Assembly (NCBI GenBank): GCA_029204225.1
Contig: CM055097.1
Span: 769,699 to 833,698 of the forward strand
Reading direction: 5' to 3'
Source of the DNA: Diphasiastrum complanatum
Taxonomy: Eukaryota > Streptophyta > Lycopodiopsida > Lycopodiales > Lycopodiaceae
DNA length: 64,000 nt
The notes beneath the pieces were generated by a model. It saw only the letters and a program-made list of their open reading frames with translations. It did not search any database and was not told the origin of the DNA. A program made the position numbers and the translations under genes. This document shows positions 9,066 through 20,329 of the stretch, piece by piece (position 1 is the first letter of the stretch; every line of letters begins with the position of its first letter).

Positions 9066-10085
9066 AGGTTTAGAATGTGTTATTGCATATCATGTGTGGT
9101 AGTAAAAGATCACCTCAAAGATCTGTATGTGTTATGTCATGCATTGGAGAATCTCTTAGGTCTGTTCTTCCAAAAAAGTCTATACGAGCATTAACGAATA
9201 ATGCTCGATTTGAAAAAATGAAGAATGAAATTATTGGAATGGTTTTAATTAAGGTTCAAACATTATTGGATGTGGTACAAGGAACATGTGATTATATTGG
9301 AATAAGCAAAAGTGCCTATCCAATGTTTTTTAGAATTGTGCAAGAAGAATTTGCTCAAGCAAATAAAAAAGACATCATATCTTCCTCGTCTGTTTTGAGT
9401 TCAATTAGCAAGAAAGTAGTCAAACCAAGTAATGTTTAAAGTGGTAGGCCAACATTTTGACATGACTGAATTATACAAATCTAAATACGATGATCTCAAA
9501 TACAATGATTGTTATAATATTTTTCTTGATCTTAAAAATATTCTTGCATATATGATCCAATTCTATATACTAAATGCAAATAAAAAAATTATGAAGTTGA
9601 TTATTGTAATAAAAGTAGATGAATCAAAGTCTACCAAAGGTCAAAAATTAGAATGCGTTAGCATCACTTTGATGAACAAGATATCCGATGACTGTGCATT
9701 TAGCATTGAATTGGAGAATCACATATGGTGGATAGCAAAATTTTGGGTACCTTTTTATGTGGTCATTGTTTTGTTTGAATTTTGTCTAAAAAAACATTGT
9801 GTTTGTACACATAATCACACAATCAAAAAAAAATTGTAGGTTTTGAAAGAAGATTATGAGAATTTTTCATGAATATTCTCATGGATAAATTATGACATCA
9901 TTATAAAAGAACATTTGCAAGGTCAAAAATTTATTGTTGAAAATCATGGAATTTTTTAAATCAAATGACACCTTGTAGGTGATCTAAAAACATTAAAATG
10001 TACATGTAATATTTCACATGGTGCAATTGCAAAACTCCATGTCTTAATCAATTGAAAGATTGTTATGACATGAATGTGGAAGCAT
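9066..10085 (+). pseudogene. Relic of an unrecognised, possibly transposase-related gene
   Basis: Plus-strand coding-like sequence continues through several frames. One frame at 9077-9439 contains 'ARFEKMKNEIIGMVLIKVQ' and ends 'KKVVKPSNV'. A second at 9432-9839 contains 'FDMTELYKSKYDDLKYND', 'KVDESKSTKGQKLECVSIT' and 'IELENHIWWIAKF'. A third stretch at 9900-10050 reads 'EHLQGQKFIVENHG', two stops, then 'HLVGDLKTLKCTCNISHGA'. An acceptor-like TTTCAG precedes the first frame. The Asp-containing 'GDLKTLK' followed by a Cys- and His-containing segment resembles the layout around the second catalytic Asp of EnSpm/Plavaka-like DDE transposases; that comparison is from memory and tentative. The copy is broken and cannot encode a product. 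Confidence 0.4.
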
Positions 10086-10305
10086 GTTGAAATTCCAATG
10101 TGAAAATGATTGTAATAGTAGGTGGTTTTGTGTTATGGATAGGCAAGCACTCATTAGCTTGACTTTCCCACTTTGGTCGAATGATAGAAAAGTCCAACCA
10201 CTACAGCTACACTTTATCATTATGTGAGTGCACCTCCCGTGAATTTTGACTTTGAGGTCCACCTTAAGGCAGCTGCAGCTCAGTGTTTGCAGCTCAGTGT
10301 TGTAC

Positions 10306-10311
10306 TATAAA
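10306..10311 (+). promoter_or_regulatory. TATA box of lectin gene
   Basis: CTATAAAGG lies 97 bp upstream of the lectin ATG, placing a start of transcription near 10335, just before the CT tract. Upstream, the 10-mer AGCTCAGTGT is present twice in tandem (about 10278-10300). Confidence 0.6.
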
Positions 10312-10342
10312 GGCTTGTAGTATGTACCAAGAGCTTCACCAA

Positions 10343-10345
<3 letters not shown>

Positions 10346-10397
<52 letters not shown>
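10346..10397 (+). repeat. (TC)26 microsatellite in lectin 5' leader
   Basis: Pure TC dinucleotide run ending 5 bp before the ATG. CT-rich leaders are common near plant transcription starts. Because the tract is open in the lectin frame it creates a spurious Ser-Leu N-terminal extension. Confidence 0.95.
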
Positions 10398-10400
<3 letters not shown>

Positions 10401-10402
10401 CA

Positions 10403-10816
10403 ATGGCACGCTCTTTGCTGATCGAAGGCTTGATAGTGATGTTGTTGCCAGCTCTATGCATCGCCATGGATTCTCTGAAAGCGAACCTTAGGCTTCACTC
10501 AAACGAACAAGTCCAATCTGGAAATGGGTACTATTCACTTGTGATGCAGGGAGATTGTAATCTAGTGCTTTACCGAGTGTCGGATAGCCTCCCCCTCTGG
10601 AACTCGCAGACAGCTGGTAAAGGCACGTATTGCTTCACTTTCATGCAGGGCGATGGTAATTTGGTGGTGTACAGTGGTGCAAATCTACCAGTATGGAGTA
10701 GCGGTACAGCCCGCCTACAAGATGATTACAGGCTGGTTATGCAAAATGATGGCAACTTGGTGGTTTATACATCTAGCAATGTAGCCATATTTGATACTAA
10801 AACTGTCCAGCACTAG
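10403..10816 (+). CDS. Secreted GNA-type (bulb-type) mannose-binding lectin
   Basis: 137 residues from the ATG that follows the CT tract; the frame is open further upstream but that part only translates the microsatellite. Residues 1-21 form a signal peptide ('MARSLLIEGLIVMLLPALCI'). The rest is one complete beta-prism II lectin domain with three mannose-binding motifs QxDxNxVxY: Gln49-Tyr57, Gln82-Tyr90 and Gln114-Tyr122, all with every key residue kept. Cys52 and Cys77 are placed for the family's single disulfide. Such lectins bind high-mannose glycans outside the cell and are linked to defence or storage. No kinase or PAN domain follows, so this is the short soluble type. TATA box and leader are in place and no break is seen, so it is probably a working intronless gene. 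Confidence 0.93.
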   Translation: MARSLLIEGLIVMLLPALCIAMDSLKANLRLHSNEQVQSGNGYYSLVMQGDCNLVLYRVSDSLPLWNSQTAGKGTYCFTFMQGDGNLVVYSGANLPVWSSGTARLQDDYRLVMQNDGNLVVYTSSNVAIFDTKTVQH

Positions 10817-11660
10817 CTAGCTTAATGATCTATTCCACCTAATCTGCTAGAAGGCTTTTTGAGCTGCACGATGTCTCTTAGTTTCTACTGATTGTTCAAG
10901 GTTAAGTATGATCAAGCACTTGCAAGAAAATCAGATCCATCTTAGGGGTTAAACTTGCTGAAGTATAAGGATTTAGTTGTAGTGAGAAAGTATAGTACTC
11001 CTAGGAGTAATAATTACAGTGGATGCCATTGTTCAAAAGTTTACTTTTGAATGTAACAGCTTCTGAACTCCATCGAGATCATTATACAGTTATGCTCTCA
11101 CATGCGAGAATTTATTTGCTTGTTATGACAGAAGCAGTTTATTTGTTTCGTTATGAAACAAGAATAATCTTTATGGAAGGATGACTAAAGGTGTTTCTGA
11201 TTTCCACTCTTTATGTAAAAAGTCTACGCTTTTTTTCCAGCTGCTCGGATCTCCATTACATGCAGATTAGAGTTCTGAAATTCTATGTTCAAATTCTTAT
11301 TGAAGAAATAATTTTTTTTAGAATATCGATTAAATTTTATAGTACAATTATAGCATTTTTTTAATTTTAATACAAGCACTTTTATTAAGAAAAAGTTAAA
11401 ATCTTGAAATATTTGCTACAAATGAATTTTAGTATTTGTGTGATTAATGATTTTTTTGAAATTGATTTATATTAAATATTTACTAGTTAAAAGTTGTTAA
11501 TAATAATAATCCATTGATTAATATTTGGTTAATATGATTACAATTTTTAATAAAATATAATATTTTTTTAGTACTACAATATGTTTTTTGTAATTTATTT
11601 TTAATTTTAAAATCTAAAAAAAAAATGGGTCATGTTCTTTTTTTTTTGGTCACCATATTA
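10817..11660. other. Lectin 3' flank and AT-rich spacer
   Basis: Holds the lectin 3' UTR at its left, then very AT-rich sequence with runs of A and T from about 11300. No gene or repeat of known type seen. Confidence 0.5.
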
Positions 11661-11912
11661 AGATGAAAACAATACATGAAAAAGTGCACAAAATTATCTC
11701 CATGCTTCCACCTTTGATATCTCTATGAAATAACAACAAAAATGTGTAAAATCAAATGTATGAATGAGTATTTGCTTGCTCCCTCCATATTGCACTTGAT
11801 TTAAGATGATGGTTATATGAAATGCCATGAATGAACCTTATCGCCATCTTGCCATAAGATCTCTATCGCACGACTTCCTCTTATTTCATCATAAATGGTA
11901 GTTGAAAAAACT

Positions 11913-13440
11913 TTAGCAAAAATTGACTCTTGTCAACCTTGCTTCTTTCTGCTTTTTACGTCGAGCATTTGATACGACTTCCCACTCTATATACTTTGTC
12001 TTTGCAAGCTTTCGCCGTATCTTCTCAACCATATAACTTGTTGGCCAAGACTCCTCTTCTTGTCTATCTTCCTCTACATAAGTAAAATCAACAAAAGAAA
12101 TAAGGAAATCAAAGTTTGTACCTTCCACAACTTGCTTATATTTCTCATCATAGGTGATTCTTGATGGATTTTTCCTTTGCCTTGATGACCTTCTTGGATT
12201 TTGACCTGGAGAGGGGTTTCCATCATCACTAAGTGTACTAGTAGAATGAATATCTGAATGTACTAGTTGAAAAGACATACTAGATCATTCATATGGAAGC
12301 CTATGTAACAATACACAATGCTCACAAAATTTATATGCTAGAAAGAGACTTTGGAAGGCCAAGAACAATTTCTCTTTTTGTTGTTACCTCCAATGCTTTG
12401 AAATTGGAATGTTCCAATACCTTGTGCTAGATCTCTTAACTTGTTATTTTCTCTTTTGCCACAAAACTTTCTTGGTTAGCAATAACACAAGCATAAAATC
12501 TGTAAAGTTTGTCTTCTCTATTGTCTTTCGCAATCAAAGTACCTCTTTTGCTTATGAAGCAAGCATCACTAACAAACTCAACTTCTAGACTCGTGTCAAA
12601 ATCATTTGAATCACACTAAAAAGATACTTATTAATGGAAGGAATGAACGATAAATTCCCTAACTTGTCATTCCTATTTGTAGAGAGAGAAATAGGAGTGT
12701 TTTCAATGCCCTTTATGGCACATTCACCAGCATCGTTCGTGTGGATGGTCGTGTGGATGACCTTCCTTTCACCTTCATAAGTTATCAAGGATGAGAAGTA
12801 CTCCTTGCGCCTTCTCATGTAAGGTTGCTCTACTATCAATCCACCATGGATCAATATCCCCTTCATTGCTTAACAAACTAGAAGACCTCAAAAAAGAATC
12901 ACAAGCATTTTGTTCATTCTCATCTAAAGAGAGATTGCGTTGCTTCATTTCTTCTTGTTTTTTCTTCTTAAAGAACTCACAGTGATTACCAAAGTGTCCT
13001 TTTGTGCCACAATATTTTTTTTTTAGTTTTGACTTATTTCTCTTCTTACCATCAAAGAGAAAAACCAAACCATGATCCAAGATTGCCTTGCTTCATTTCT
13101 TTTTGTTTTTTTCTTCTTAAAGGACTCACTAGCAAAGTGTCCTTTTGTGTCACAATAAAAAAAACTTTAGTTTTGACTTATTTCTCTTCTTACCATCAAA
13201 GAAAAAAGCCGAACCATGATCCAAGTTATCTTTCTTGAACTCTTTACCTTAGCCTTTTTCTTTGAACTTGCCCTTTGAGAATAGAGTCTCTTCTCCTCCT
13301 TCATGATTAGAGGTCCCTCCACCTTTTGCTTGTAATCTATGCTCTTCAGCCACCAAGACCTCTTGCAAGTCTTCAACATTTGACAAAGTTTTTTGAATGG
13401 CAAAACTTTGTACAAGATTAGCATATCCTCCAATAAACAC
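11913..13440 (-). mobile_element. Degenerate Copia fragment (gag zinc knuckle, protease, integrase remnant)
   Basis: Minus-strand pieces in several frames match the Copia element at 3053-8747. These are gag C-terminus ('VQSFAIQKTLSNVEDLQE', 13249-13440), zinc knuckle ('YCGTKGHFGNHC', about 13020), protease ('DPWWIDSRATLH', with the active Gly-Ala-Ser changed, about 12835) and pre-integrase ('TNDAGECAIKGIENTPIS', about 12700). A piece at 11913-12278 jumps from 'FQLVHSDIHS' straight to the linker 'RRSSRQRKNPSRITYDEKY', so the integrase core is deleted. No LTR found. Dead copy. Confidence 0.85.
12941..13222 (-). repeat. Tandem duplication of about 140 bp over the zinc knuckle of the Copia fragment
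   Basis: 12941-13080 and 13081-13222 are near copies: both run from TTGCTTCATTTCTT to ACCATGATCCAA. The unit covers the CCHC knuckle and the basic stretch before it, so the region encodes the knuckle twice. The poly-A/T length and a few bases differ. Confidence 0.8.
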
Positions 13441-13449
13441 TTGATTGTT

Positions 13450-14260
13450 TCATTGACAAAATGTATTCCTCGATCACTGCTCTTGCTTCAACCCATTTGG
13501 TCATATAGTCCGTCGCTACGATAATATATCTAGCTTGAGTACCTCATGTCATAGGATGAATAGGACCAATATAATTAAGTCTCCATTTTTCAAACTGCAC
13601 TTGTGCTAAAACTGGATTCAAAGGCTCATAATTCTATTTTGTAGGACGACGTGCATGTTGACAAACATCAAAAGACTAAATATATTTTTCAGTATCTTTA
13701 TGAAGTGTAGGCTACTAACATCCTGATTGCAAAATTTTTGAACAGTGATATCAGATGAAAAATGCCCTCTTCCCATTCCTCCTCCCATTCCATCCTATGA
13801 AAACATAATTAGATTAGGTACTTCATGTGGTAAAAAACATCTTCTAAGAATATCATCAGCTCCATGACAATACAATTGACCACAACAATCAATTGATAAG
13901 GTTGTGCTTTTAAAATCAATCACCTTTGTTGAACTTTGGACAAGGATTCATTAGGTTGGCCCATCATTAGATATTCAACAATTTCTTCTGCCCACTCAGG
14001 TACTGCTTCAACATAAAATAATGCAGCATCCGGTAGTTCATCATCAACTAACTAGCGCTGTTTGTATTCTAGGAACATGATCGACAAGAGAATGTTGTTT
14101 GCCTTTCCGAACCACAACTCGAAAATCAAATTCAGATAGTAAAAGCAACCATCTTGCAATGGGTCTTGTATGGCATGTCTTGTTTACCAAATATAGTAAA
14201 GGCTAATGATCAATGTAAAAAGCAAAATGTGTCGCCATCAAATAATGTCAAATTTTTTGG
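13450..14260 (-). mobile_element. Gypsy fragment (RNase H end and integrase)
   Basis: Read on the minus strand, about 14080-14200 gives an RNase H tail ('ARWLLLLSEFDF', 'KGKQHSLVDH'). About 13440-13600 gives the integrase core start 'ARYIIVATDYMTKWVEA'. In between lie decayed zinc-finger sequences with stops. This is a Ty3/Gypsy remnant on the same strand as the Copia piece to its left. No LTRs belong to it in view. Confidence 0.75.
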
Positions 14261-14499
14261 TGATTTAATCATTGTATTCCAACAGCTTTAATTCACAAAT
14301 TCTCTATTATCTATGTATGTGTTAATCATACTTGAATGCTCTCTTATTGCTTCTCTGTCTAAATAAAAAATACTCTTATTCCATAGATTAACGTAGAATA
14401 TATGACAAAGAATGCATGGCTGTCATACATGCCCAAATTACTCACACTCTTTGTGGTTGTTGTTGACACCTATGTAAGATATTCTACTAAGTTACACAA

Positions 14500-15250
14500 A
14501 TGATCTAATTATCTAGAGAGTCCTCAAACAATGCAAGAGAAGGAGCAGATGCGTGCGTATCCTTATTATTCAATAATAGGATCTCTTATGTACGTCATGA
14601 TCTGTACCAAACCAGACATAGCCTTTGCAGTCAGCTCTCTAAATCAGTTCATGACTAATCCTGGTATAGCACATTGGAAAGCTCTTGTTAGAGTTGTGAG
14701 ATATTTTTGAGCTACTATGGACTTTTGCATTTGTTATGGAACAATCAACAACAACAAACTCAATTTACTCAATGGTTACACAGATGCAAGGTGGGTAGGT
14801 GATGTAGACACTCATAAATCCACTTCTAGATTTACATTCTTCCTCAACAATGGTCCTATTTCTTGGAACAGTCGCAAGCAATCATCGGTAGCTCTATCTT
14901 CCACTGAATTAGAGTATATCACAGCCTCTCAAGCTACAAAGGAAGCAATTTGGTTGAGGAACTTACTCTCAGATATAAGTCAGAATCAATATGCTCCGAC
15001 GATTTTATTTTATGATAATCAAAGTGCCATTGCCTTATCGGCCAACCCTAGGTTTCATTCTAAGAGTAAGCACATTGAAATCAAGTATCACTACGTCAAA
15101 ATCAAATTTCTCGACAAAGAAGTTAACTTGTAGTACTGTCGAACACAAGATATGACAACAGACATTTTTACCAGAGCATTAAGCTTGGATACACACAAAA
15201 AGTTATGTGCAAAACGAAGTTTGAAGGTTAAGGCATTCAAGGATTCAGAT
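14500..15250 (+). mobile_element. Copia 3' fragment: end of RT and RNase H
   Basis: Plus strand. It begins in the RT C-terminus ('YYSIIGSLMYVMICTKPDIA'), has a stop in place of a sense codon near 14709, then a good RNase H frame at 14717-15133 ('GYTDARWVGD', 'ALSSTELEYITA', 'FYDNQSAIALS', 'HSKSKHIEIKYHYVK'). After the stop at 15131 the frame continues as 'RTQDMTTDIFTRALS'. A polypurine tract and LTR follow in the expected order. Everything 5' of the RT end is missing. Confidence 0.88.
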
Positions 15251-15260
15251 TAAGGGGGAG
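15251..15260 (+). other. Polypurine tract
   Basis: TAAGGGGGAG directly before TGTTGGATT, the LTR start. Confidence 0.8.
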
Positions 15261-15867
15261 TGTTGGATTATTCTCCTACTAATCGTTTTTAATCTTCATC
15301 CAATTGATTATCCAGATCTACAGTTTTCATCGTATTTTTGCACAGTCTGTAGAACTACTCGAAAATGGTTCACAGGTGGTAATTGTCGCTTCAGCCACTT
15401 CGAAGACTTCAGACACTTTGGATTTTTCACATTTTTCAGCTTTCGCATTTTTCAAGAAAATGCGAATTGTGCGACAAACAGTTCATTTCTTCAGAGTGAC
15501 AATTAACATTCCGCTTGGAGTTAAAGCCATTGAGTTGCATTAATTTATCAACAAGTGAATTTTCGGAAAGTCCTAACTAGACAAATGCCATCACACCACA
15601 ACCAACCGGATGACGCAATTGATAACCTAATTTTTTAGTATAAATAGCTGATCATACTTATACGTTTTTAGTGAGATCAATTGAAGCGATAGTTAGCATC
15701 TCTCTCAAGCTTTCAAGCTTGGACACTCTTGAGTATTCTAGCTCAGTTCTTAGAGTTGATTTAGAGTTTGCTATTGTGTTTCCTGCTTATTAGCAGAAGT
15801 GCTCAAACATCTTCTCAGTTACTCAAAGATAGCTTAGAGTACGCGGCTTTGATCCGCAATCATTACA
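15261..15867 (+). repeat. 3' LTR of the Copia fragment 14500-15250
   Basis: Starts TGTTGGATTATTCTCC after the polypurine tract; TATA box TATAAATA at 15640-15647. The end is set at CATTACA (15867) only by the TG...CA rule, so it is approximate. A relative in opposite orientation lies at about 31045-31338 and shares both the start and the TATA region. Confidence 0.75.
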
Positions 15868-16326
15868 AAATGTATCACTCCAAAAAAGCTTGATGTTGTG
15901 GACACAAAACCAACCACGATTGAATCCATTTTTTTTTTTCAGAAGATCGAAATGATAAAATTACAAATGTTAATATGAACAAAAATTTAGACAATAATTT
16001 ATGCTAGAAGTATAGCCAAAAATAGAGAAAAATAGGTAGCAAAAAATCTTAGCTAACTAAACTTAGAATGGTTTCACTATAATGGCCATAACTTTGTCAC
16101 TATAGCTCCAAATCAAAGTACTTCTTAGAAGCTAAGAGAAAGAGCTACCAATATAAAAGAATAAATCACATAAAAAATTAAAACTTAATAGATAAAAAAT
16201 AAAATCCAAACATTGTAAAAATTGAAAAACAAAGAAACTAGTGGAAAGAAACTCTACCAAATTAAAAGAAAAAACCACCAAACCTGATGGAAAAATGGAT
16301 CTAATATTCTGATACCAAAATTTTCA
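15868..16326. other. Internal or spacer sequence with candidate primer site at right end
   Basis: AT-rich, no coding signal. At about 16308-16320 the plus strand has CTGATACCA, which on the minus strand is TTTTGGTATCAG, like the Met-tRNA primer site of a minus-strand element whose LTR begins at 16327. Confidence 0.5.
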
Positions 16327-16602
16327 TGTGCCAGTATTAGCATTCAAATATCTAAGTGATTCTTGAACATCAAATTACATGGTAAAACAAGAAGTCAATA
16401 AATAAAAAAACTAAACCTTCACCAAATTATGCAAACATTATTCATCATTATTGATCATTCAATGTGTTGGGCTTGAATCTAGAGCGTGATCAAATCTCTC
16501 ATGTGACTTTAGGGACATGAACCACAAAACACATTAAGAAAGCTCTCAAAGAGAAGCTTAAAAAACACTTAGAATTCAAAAATGACAAATGTGGAATAAC
16601 TT
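16327..16602 (-). repeat. Partial LTR related to 1444-2016
   Basis: Shares with 1444-1720 the run from CATGTGCCA and 'TTAGCATTCAAA' through 'CTCTCATGTGA' to 'GAAAGCTCTCAA', with many substitutions. It is cut at 16602, where the long Gypsy-type LTR starts with TGTTAGCC. A candidate primer site flanks it on the left, so it would be a 5' LTR of a minus-strand element. Confidence 0.6.
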
Positions 16603-19249
16603 TGTTAGCCAATAATTTCACATGGAAAACTTGGCTAATATTGAAGTGTATTTTTGCAAAACTGTAAAAGACAACATGTACAGCCTAGCTAATAGAGAAA
16701 AAATCGGCATAAAATTGCCTATAGAAATGATCCCAACCCGCTCTAAAAGTGGCTAGAGAAAATTATGCGGCCTTCAAAATGGCTGGTAAATATATTTTAT
16801 GGCTTTTAAAATTGGCCAATTACAAAACAATAGCCGACATAGCCGTTCTAAGATTTCACCATGTATTGAGTTAATTTCTACTAATATATAATTACCTAGT
16901 GTGTTTTTTAGAGAAACAATTTGTCGTTGGAGCCCTAGTCATGAATGTTGAAAAAAGTTAGATCGGTAAAAAAACCATTGAAAAAAAAAAATTCGTGCAA
17001 AAATGAGACCGAAAATTTTTTGGGCAATATCGAGGCATCATGGAAACCCTAAAGACAAAATTTGGACAAGTAAGCAAAATGTGAGAGCCGGGTCGGTAAC
17101 CCAGCCAAGCAAAAACCCAACGAATGGGCCAAGCGGTACACGCCATCAGAAAAGTCAAGAGAGTACTAAGAAAAATGAAGGCCACCTACAAGAATATGGG
17201 TTGACAAAGGGTACACCCAAATTTGGCTAATAATGGGCAAGAGACCTTGGAAGCTAAAGACCTATGAAGGGTACACCCACTAGCATTTCAAAAAAGTGAC
17301 CATTTATGTTACTTTTGTGTGTACCCAAGAGGAAGGCTTTGAATGCACCACTCGGGCCACTCCGAAGTGCATTAAAGTTGGGCAAAGCCTATCTTGAAGG
17401 GGGACCATTGGGGGTGGAAAGGAGTTTAGTCTTTGTATTTTTGTGGTTGGTAAATTTAGGATTCTTATTGTCTTGTTTCATATGAGTGCTTCATGTGACT
17501 TGTTTGAGAGTAGCTTGAATTTTGTTTAAATTGGGGTTGTGAGTTGTTTTCATAAATGAGTAGTGTGCTTCGCTTTGGAGTGATGATTCTTGGTTGAGGG
17601 TTGCCTCACTAGCATGCTTACTTCTTGGTTGAGAAATGATGGTGATTGAAAGTAGTTGAAGTTTTGTTGATGCATAATTGATTGTTGGGTTAAGCATGGA
17701 GTTGTTTTGGATTGTGGTTTTTGGATGAGAGGTAGTTCCATTTTGTTTGCTTCTTGTAGGTTTGCCTCTTGGGTGTGTGGTGAATGCTTGAGAGTGAATT
17801 ATAGTATGTTTGAGAGCTTGTGGTTGGAAGAGTGTGTTTTTAAGTGTTGCTTGTTTGAGGATGCTTGGAAGTTAGTGAATTGAAAGTGATGGTAATCATT
17901 TTTGAGAGCTTGCTTGCACTTGAGAGAGTCTCATTGTTGAGTGGTAGATGTTTCAAGATGGGATAGGTTGTGTTTCGGAGTGATTTTTTATGAAGGAGTT
18001 CGCTACTAAGTTCTCATGTTTACTTTCTTTTGATATGTGCGCATGACAAGTTGGGATCTTTAGCTTATGTGTGGTTGTTATTTTTCGATCTTATGAGAGC
18101 GTAGGTTTGGATCATAAGTTAAGAGACTAAGAGTCTTCTCTAATCAAATGATCATGTTCACAGACATTCACATCTGAGACAAACAATAGCTATTGCTAAT
18201 CATAGTTCTGTCAGCAAATTCTGAGATTTGGAGCTATTTTCATACTAACATTCTTTCGCACTTCAAGGCTTTTCTGAGTGCACCAGACACGGTTGGTTCT
18301 GAGCTCACTGCTTTAACCGAGCGATCACTTCTCATATTTGAATCCTTCTGCCTACGTTTTCAGATTTCACATACCTGCTTCGGCCAAGCATGGCCTACCT
18401 ACCCGGTTTGTGGCCTATCTGCGACCTAGTATCTGTCTTGGTGAGATCTGACCCTGCAGACCTCTGTCAAGCCTTCATTGAATCTCCTACATCTGGCTAT
18501 CTGGCATTTTCTCATATCTGCGGCCAGTAGACAGTTTCCGGCCAGGGTGCAGACTTGTGGCCCCCTTCTTACCTCTGTTTGCACTGTGGGAACCTACTCT
18601 GACGCTCCGTCTCGGCTTAATTCTTGCACAGTAACCTATACCAGGGTTTTCCAAGGCTAGCTCTCGGATCACGTTGTCCATCAGGAACTTGTGACTGCAA
18701 GGCAAACGACAAACAAATGCAGTATGGAGTTTGTAGCATCCCTGACTAGGGTTTCTACACATTCCGGCTACCTAATCGTATACTGAGGTATGATTTTACC
18801 TCATCTCTATTTGCTTCATCTCTATTGTTTTCTATAGTCCTGATTGTTCATAAGTATTTGTCTTCAATGGAAAAATGTATGCTTGATTTCTGAACTAATT
18901 TCCATCACAATGAATGAATGGGTTTCATAGTGTACTAGTGAATATTGTGCATTGTGGTTCTGAATACTTAGAATGACTACAAGTCGAAGTTGTGTTAAGG
19001 GTATTGTCAAGAGACATAAGCAAATGGAATGCATGGGCCACATGCTATCTTAAGATTTTCAGGGCTAGAGAGTGCTGAGGGAATCAATTTGTGAAGTTGG
19101 TAGAAGAAGTAGGCTAGTTCATGTCTATGTGTGGTTGGTTGAGTGGCTACTATCAACAAATTCTCTCCTTTGTCATTTTGATGTACTTATGAGATCAATG
19201 CAGTGAATCTTTTAATCTTTGTATGTTCTGTTTAGGTTTGAGTGTCACA
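16603..19249 (+). repeat. Long Gypsy-type LTR (about 2.6 kb)
   Basis: Starts TGTTAGCC inside the older LTR to its left. It shares ordered blocks with the LTR at 34289-37097: the start, 'GGCTAGAG', 'TCACCATGTA', 'GTCGTGG/GTCGTTGGAGCCCTAG', a 'GGCAAAGCCT..TTGAAGGGGGAC' block before the promoter region, and 'GAGGATGCTTGGAAGTTAG'. After CACA at 19249 follows TTGGTATCATAGC, a one-mismatch Met-tRNA primer site, which suggests the right end. No complete coding region lies within it. Confidence 0.6.
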
Positions 19250-19251
19250 CT

Positions 19252-19263
19252 TGGTATCATAGC
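19252..19263 (+). other. Candidate primer-binding site
   Basis: TGGTATCATAGC differs by one base from the plant Met-tRNA site TGGTATCAGAGC and lies 2 bp past the presumed LTR end. Confidence 0.5.
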
Positions 19264-20300
19264 AACTGCAATCCAAGAAAAGACAATTTTAGCTCATATG
19301 TGTGAAAGGTGTAGAGGGAGAAATAACTTATATTAAAAAAATTTAGTCCATCTGTGATGGAATTTGGAAAGAGCATGTTTTTGAGGATTCTTCCAAAAAT
19401 TTCTATCGAATTAGTACATAGAAGGCAGATCACATGTTAGGGGTAAATCTGCTTCCTAAACAACTTGACCCAGTTGGGATTCAAAAGTACACCCTTGTGA
19501 TGTTTACAAATGCAGAGCTTATTTACTCAACCAACATTCATAGATAACCAAGATCCTCAACAACAGAGAATGTAAAATCTACTGCATCATTCGCAAATGA
19601 ACAAAGAACTACAAATCCATCACATTGGTAAATGAGACTGTGAACATGAGTCCACATCATATTACGGAAATCACTCCAACAGTTGGTTAACTTGACAATT
19701 TTGGTCTTACCCAAGGAAAATGCTTCTTGCAGACGGATTATATTTCGAATACACATATCCATCTCTACAACATCATCTCTATTTATCCTACTCTCCGTAA
19801 CAACTTGTAACCCAATAACTACCATTCACCTTTTTTCGAAGTTTGTCGTAAGGCACCTTCAAACGAATGCTTATGGTTGCTTCAAAACCTGTGCAAGTTC
19901 CTCCGAGCGTTCAAGTCCTCTCTTTTTTTCTTCTTAGATTGTATTGCACTACTTTCACTGTCATTGTCAGATCTGACGTGAATATTGTATCTGGCATGTT
20001 GAACACTCTCAGCATTAACAGTAAATTGTTTGAATGACTTGACAATGAAAGAAGAGCCAGGTCTCGCTGGCAACAATTGGGGTCCCATAGACTATATCGA
20101 TGTGCAGAAGCAAGATAGGTGATATCATCACTAATATCCTAATCACTTGTAACCTTAGAAACCCATTCCATACAGTGCGTTCCGGAACGTACTGGGTCGG
20201 AACATTTTTTTCAAAATAGAAAAAATAGGTTAAAGTGCTACCTGCTGGCCACAATCTTCCTTCTTTTTGATAATACATTGCGGGATGCTAGATATCAGAA
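19264..20300. other. Unrecognised retroelement-internal or spacer sequence
   Basis: Only short minus-strand frames (19538-19825, 19882-20088). I see no protein family in them. Probably decayed internal sequence of the element that starts at 16603. Confidence 0.4.
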
Positions 20301-20329
20301 ACGATGGAAAACATACAGTTCAAGCAGAA

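Noticed and set aside
10283..10402. N-terminal extension of the lectin with a Ser-Leu repeat
   Set aside because: It is the CT tract and the sequence near the TATA box read as codons; the signal peptide starts at 10403.
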